This document shows positions 60,901 to 64,000 of a stretch of DNA of 64,000 nucleotides, in pieces. The position numbers and the translations under genes were made by a program. Source of the stretch: Pipra filicauda (Eukaryota; Chordata; Aves; Passeriformes; Pipridae). The notes under the pieces were generated by a model. That model had not been told where the DNA came from. It did not search any database and was given only the letters and a program-made list of their open reading frames with translations. Each line of letters opens with the position of its first letter. Positions within the stretch are counted from its first letter, which is position 1. The DNA lies in NCBI RefSeq assembly GCF_003945595.2, contig NW_024104504.1:1-64000 (forward strand). The letters are read 5' to 3'.

Positions 60901-63900
60901 TCTGTTCCTGCCCTTATGAGAAAGTAAGAATTCATGAAAACAGTTGTTTGTTCTCCTTCAAATCTCTCATTCAGTCTCACATCTGCTGTGCTACTCAGAG
61001 AACACCAAATGGCACAGTTTCTTACAGTACATATACATATATATATCTACACACATGCTCCTCTGTTCTCATGACAGATCATCTTCCCAGACGAGCTTCC
61101 TTTCCCTTGGGCTTTCACTGGCCTCACAGAAGAAACAATCACCTGTTTTCCCTGAGAGAAACAAAGTGAGACTATTGAAAATACTGTAACATTTTTTGGT
61201 AAAATGTTTTACCTCAAGCAATACAATGCCTGCAACTTGCAAGCAATGAGATGTCTCACAATTGTTGCAAGAATGATGTAAAACCAGTTAGTTTAACCAG
61301 AGAAAAATATCCTTTTACTTTTCTTTAATTAAATTGTATAAAATTGTATTGGTCAAATATATTCATATCTTGATAGAAATTTTCTCCTATGTTAAGAAAT
61401 TTCATATACACTAACCAAATGTAAAAATCATCCCTTTACCTATGGGGACACCACTCTAAAAAAAATTTAAAAAATCCTTTTCACTAGATGTTCAAGTCGC
61501 AGAAGCTTACCAAGTTACAATATATTACTAAGAACAATAGAAATTATTTGGAAACATTGTTACAGAACATGGTAACAACAGTAAGCCAGTTCAGGATATT
61601 TATTAGAGGCTGAAGTTAGATTACTTTTCATTCTCATGAGCTAAGAACAGGTACTTGAAGAAGTAACATGATAGGGTTAAGACAGTAAAACGTTAAAACC
61701 TGTTGACTGGATTAAGAGGCCATTTCACTAGTTACAACCATTCTTCAAAAGGAACATTTTATTTTTTCTGTGCAGTACTTAAGGTCTTATGAAGTACAAG
61801 CGTGTCATACAGTGAAGAGCCCAGAGAATTTTCAGGATTTGCCTCCAAAGAAAACTCAGGTGCTTGAAAGCACATGTTTCTTCCTAGCAGATGCACAAAT
61901 ACACCACTTTTCTAACATTTGTAATTATACAGCCAGGAACCCAAATAAAGTAATATATCATAGTTTTACAGAAATACACAGACTTTTAAGTGTTCAAGAA
62001 CAATAATTGTTACCCAAATGGGCCAGACAATGATCCTGAAAACAATTATTCAGATTTTACTGGGTTTTTTTCACTCATCTGACAAATAATTATCAAATTA
62101 CACACAAAACTTAATCCCCTTTATCTTTGCTGTAAAATTGACCTAAAATGCTCATTTGCAAGGTCATCATTTACAGTATTAAGATGTTCATTCTTTGTTC
62201 TAATGTTATCAATACAAAAGTAGTTTGTCTTTGCATCTTAAATTCACCATACCGATGCCTTCATTTCTAGAAAACATAATAAATTTTTCTCCTGAACTAT
62301 TTTGGCTTAATTACGTCAAGACCAAAGAATCGTCAAGATTTATCAGGCTTTATTGCATTCAGCTGAATCTCAGACTATTGCAAAACCATTCCTAATAGAA
62401 CTAGTCAAATAATTTATTCTCTGGTACTATTTTTTAAAAACAGATTGTAGTTGTTTCTTGTTGACAGTCACAGCTTCGTTTCCAGCTATTTTCTGCAAAT
62501 TCACGGGTATATTTTTCTAAAAAAATCACTCAGAAATATATGCAGTCACTTGCAAATACACTTCTATAAGAACAAGTACAACAAATCTGCCTTTTAGTAT
62601 AAATGCTCCATTTCATTTTCCCAAGTCAAGACTAAGTATGGATGTATTTTTGCAATTGAAAAGATAGATATTTAGTAAAAAGGTACAACAGTAATTTCAC
62701 TAAGCACAACTGAATTAGCCTAGGATTTAAAAATGTTTTAACTTGAAATCTTTGGGCTACTAGCTCAACTTCCAGTGAGAAATAATGGCAAAAAGCCATC
62801 CTTTGTTTATCTGTAAAAACTTCTTCACAGAAATATCTGTGAACATCACAGGAGAGGAGAACTGCAGGCCAAAAGGTTAATTCTACTTACTGCAACATAT
62901 ATTCTGCTACTGACTTGTAGCTCTGTGATCTGCAGAACTCTCACTTAATAGGGAAGGCTTAAAGAGGAAGAAAAACAAATTCCTTTTAATGATAGTTCAA
63001 ACCACTAGGGTTTACCGAAGGAAAGGAAAGCTAATATTGGGGGGAGTTGCTGTATTTTCATCTTGTTCTTTGTTGTCTTTATGTTCAGAGGAAAAGAGAG
63101 TGTTTGAAAGCATTTTTTTTCAGAGAACTCAAAGGAGAAATAATGATGGGGAGGGTGAGATTTTATCCTTTACAAAGAGAACCTAAAAAAAGCTGCTACC
63201 CAAAGTCATGAACATACAATAAGGTGAAAAGCAACACAATCCACTTACAAAGAAAACTGTGGAAATAACAAGTCTCCAAGTGTAAGTGTTGTTAATCTAA
63301 AAAAAAAAAAACAAAAACCAAAAGGGTGGACATGGGCCATTAAATGTACTATAATCCATTCAGTGAGTTTAATGTAAGGGTCATTATGAATTTAATGCTT
63401 TTTAAATGATTTATAATGCAATGACAGCTAGAAGTCACTCCTGGGGTAGACACACCAATGTGCTATGTTGCTTCTGCATACTGATTAAGTAAAAAAGACT
63501 CAAACCAGAGAACAATTTACTAACTAATCTAAAGAATCTAGAAACCTGTTATGGCAATTTTGCAAAAGATAACACTCAGATTGCTCTTTTCCATTTCCAG
63601 ATGAAGCGGATATACAAAAACCCATGCAGATCCCTTTTATTCATCTTTCCTATGACTTTGAAAATACCCAAGATAATAGTTAATTTTTTCATAGAATGGG
63701 TTGACTGCAAGATACTGATTATATGTCTACTCCTGCAGTATATGGAACATTACTTTTCTCATACTTTACCCAGATTTAGATTTAAAGAGCATAGCAGCAT
63801 TTGCACATCATGGTGAGATGTTCAGAAGCTCCATCAGGTTAAGAGAGTTGTGCATATATGTGTTTCCCAGCATACTTGACAGAGATTTAAACAGAGAAGG

Positions 63901-64000
63901 TTGGGTAGACCTCCCACCACCAGAATTGATAGCCTAATTTTGATATAAGTGGGACAACCAAATCCTTTTTCTCTTCTTCCTTGTCATTGTCATGTGATGA
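57999..64000. other. AT-rich non-coding stretch to the end of the window
   Basis: Six kilobases without a recognised gene, RNA gene or transposon. Simple sequence: T-runs at 58568-58583 and near 58950, ATATATAC words at 61028-61045, an A-run near 63300. The longest frames (about 99 codons, 60870-61169) overlap each other and have no recognisable motif. Confidence 0.6.

Noticed and set aside
1..64000. A new defence, biosynthetic or other multigene system
   Set aside because: No host coding gene can be supported anywhere in the window; all protein-like signals trace to retrotransposons or chance frames.

Overview
This is 64 kb of bird nuclear DNA, AT-rich and without any protein-coding host gene, exon or functional RNA gene that I can support. 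It looks like intergenic or deep intronic sequence. The bird assignment rests on many CR1 LINE fragments with the typical avian 3' end (repeats of the type ATTCTATG or ATTCTGTG after a GGTTGGACT-type tail), on avian-type LTRs, and on a SINE at 43142-43285 with a tRNA-Ile(AAT)-like head and a CR1-like tail. That SINE matches what is known as TguSINE1 of passerines. Two further insertions (17323-17549 and 42579-42883) share a 3' tail unrelated to CR1 and resemble an RTE-type LINE and its SINE. If they belong to the AviRTE system, a tropical lineage such as a suboscine passerine becomes plausible. That last step is inference from memory of the families.

Layout. 0-11 kb: an LTR (3898-4411), a CR1 fragment on the minus strand (6157-6795), a probable second LTR type (6865-7361), two CR1 3' ends in tandem (9031-9831), and an LTR of a third type (10270-11035). 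11-23 kb: mostly featureless AT-rich DNA, with a complete solo LTR of that third type (15493-16481, minus strand) and the RTE-like LINE end (17323-17549). 23-44 kb: a pair of inverted, unclassified ~600-bp repeats (23053-23653 and 43303-43904) enclose about 20 kb. That interval holds an old CR1 on the minus strand (27388-28439 plus 29531-31335) split cleanly by a younger CR1 on the plus strand (28440-29530), further CR1 pieces, a possible LTR (36765-37245), the RTE-tailed SINE with perfect 11-bp target-site duplications, and the tRNA-Ile SINE. 44-64 kb: sparse; a CR1 3' scrap (48690-48765), a 44-base hairpin followed by 20 copies of GGAAAA (53727-53984), two poly(A) tracts each preceded by AATAAA at mRNA-like spacing, and two larger CR1 fragments (55891-56770 and 57575-57998).

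Nothing here works as a gene system. The best reading is a record of successive retrotransposon activity: CR1 (several ages and subfamilies), LTR elements, an RTE-like LINE with a dependent SINE, and a CR1-tailed tRNA SINE. The most interesting items are the RTE-like LINE/SINE pair, the inverted unclassified repeat pair, and the nested CR1. Family names were assigned by recognition, not by database search.
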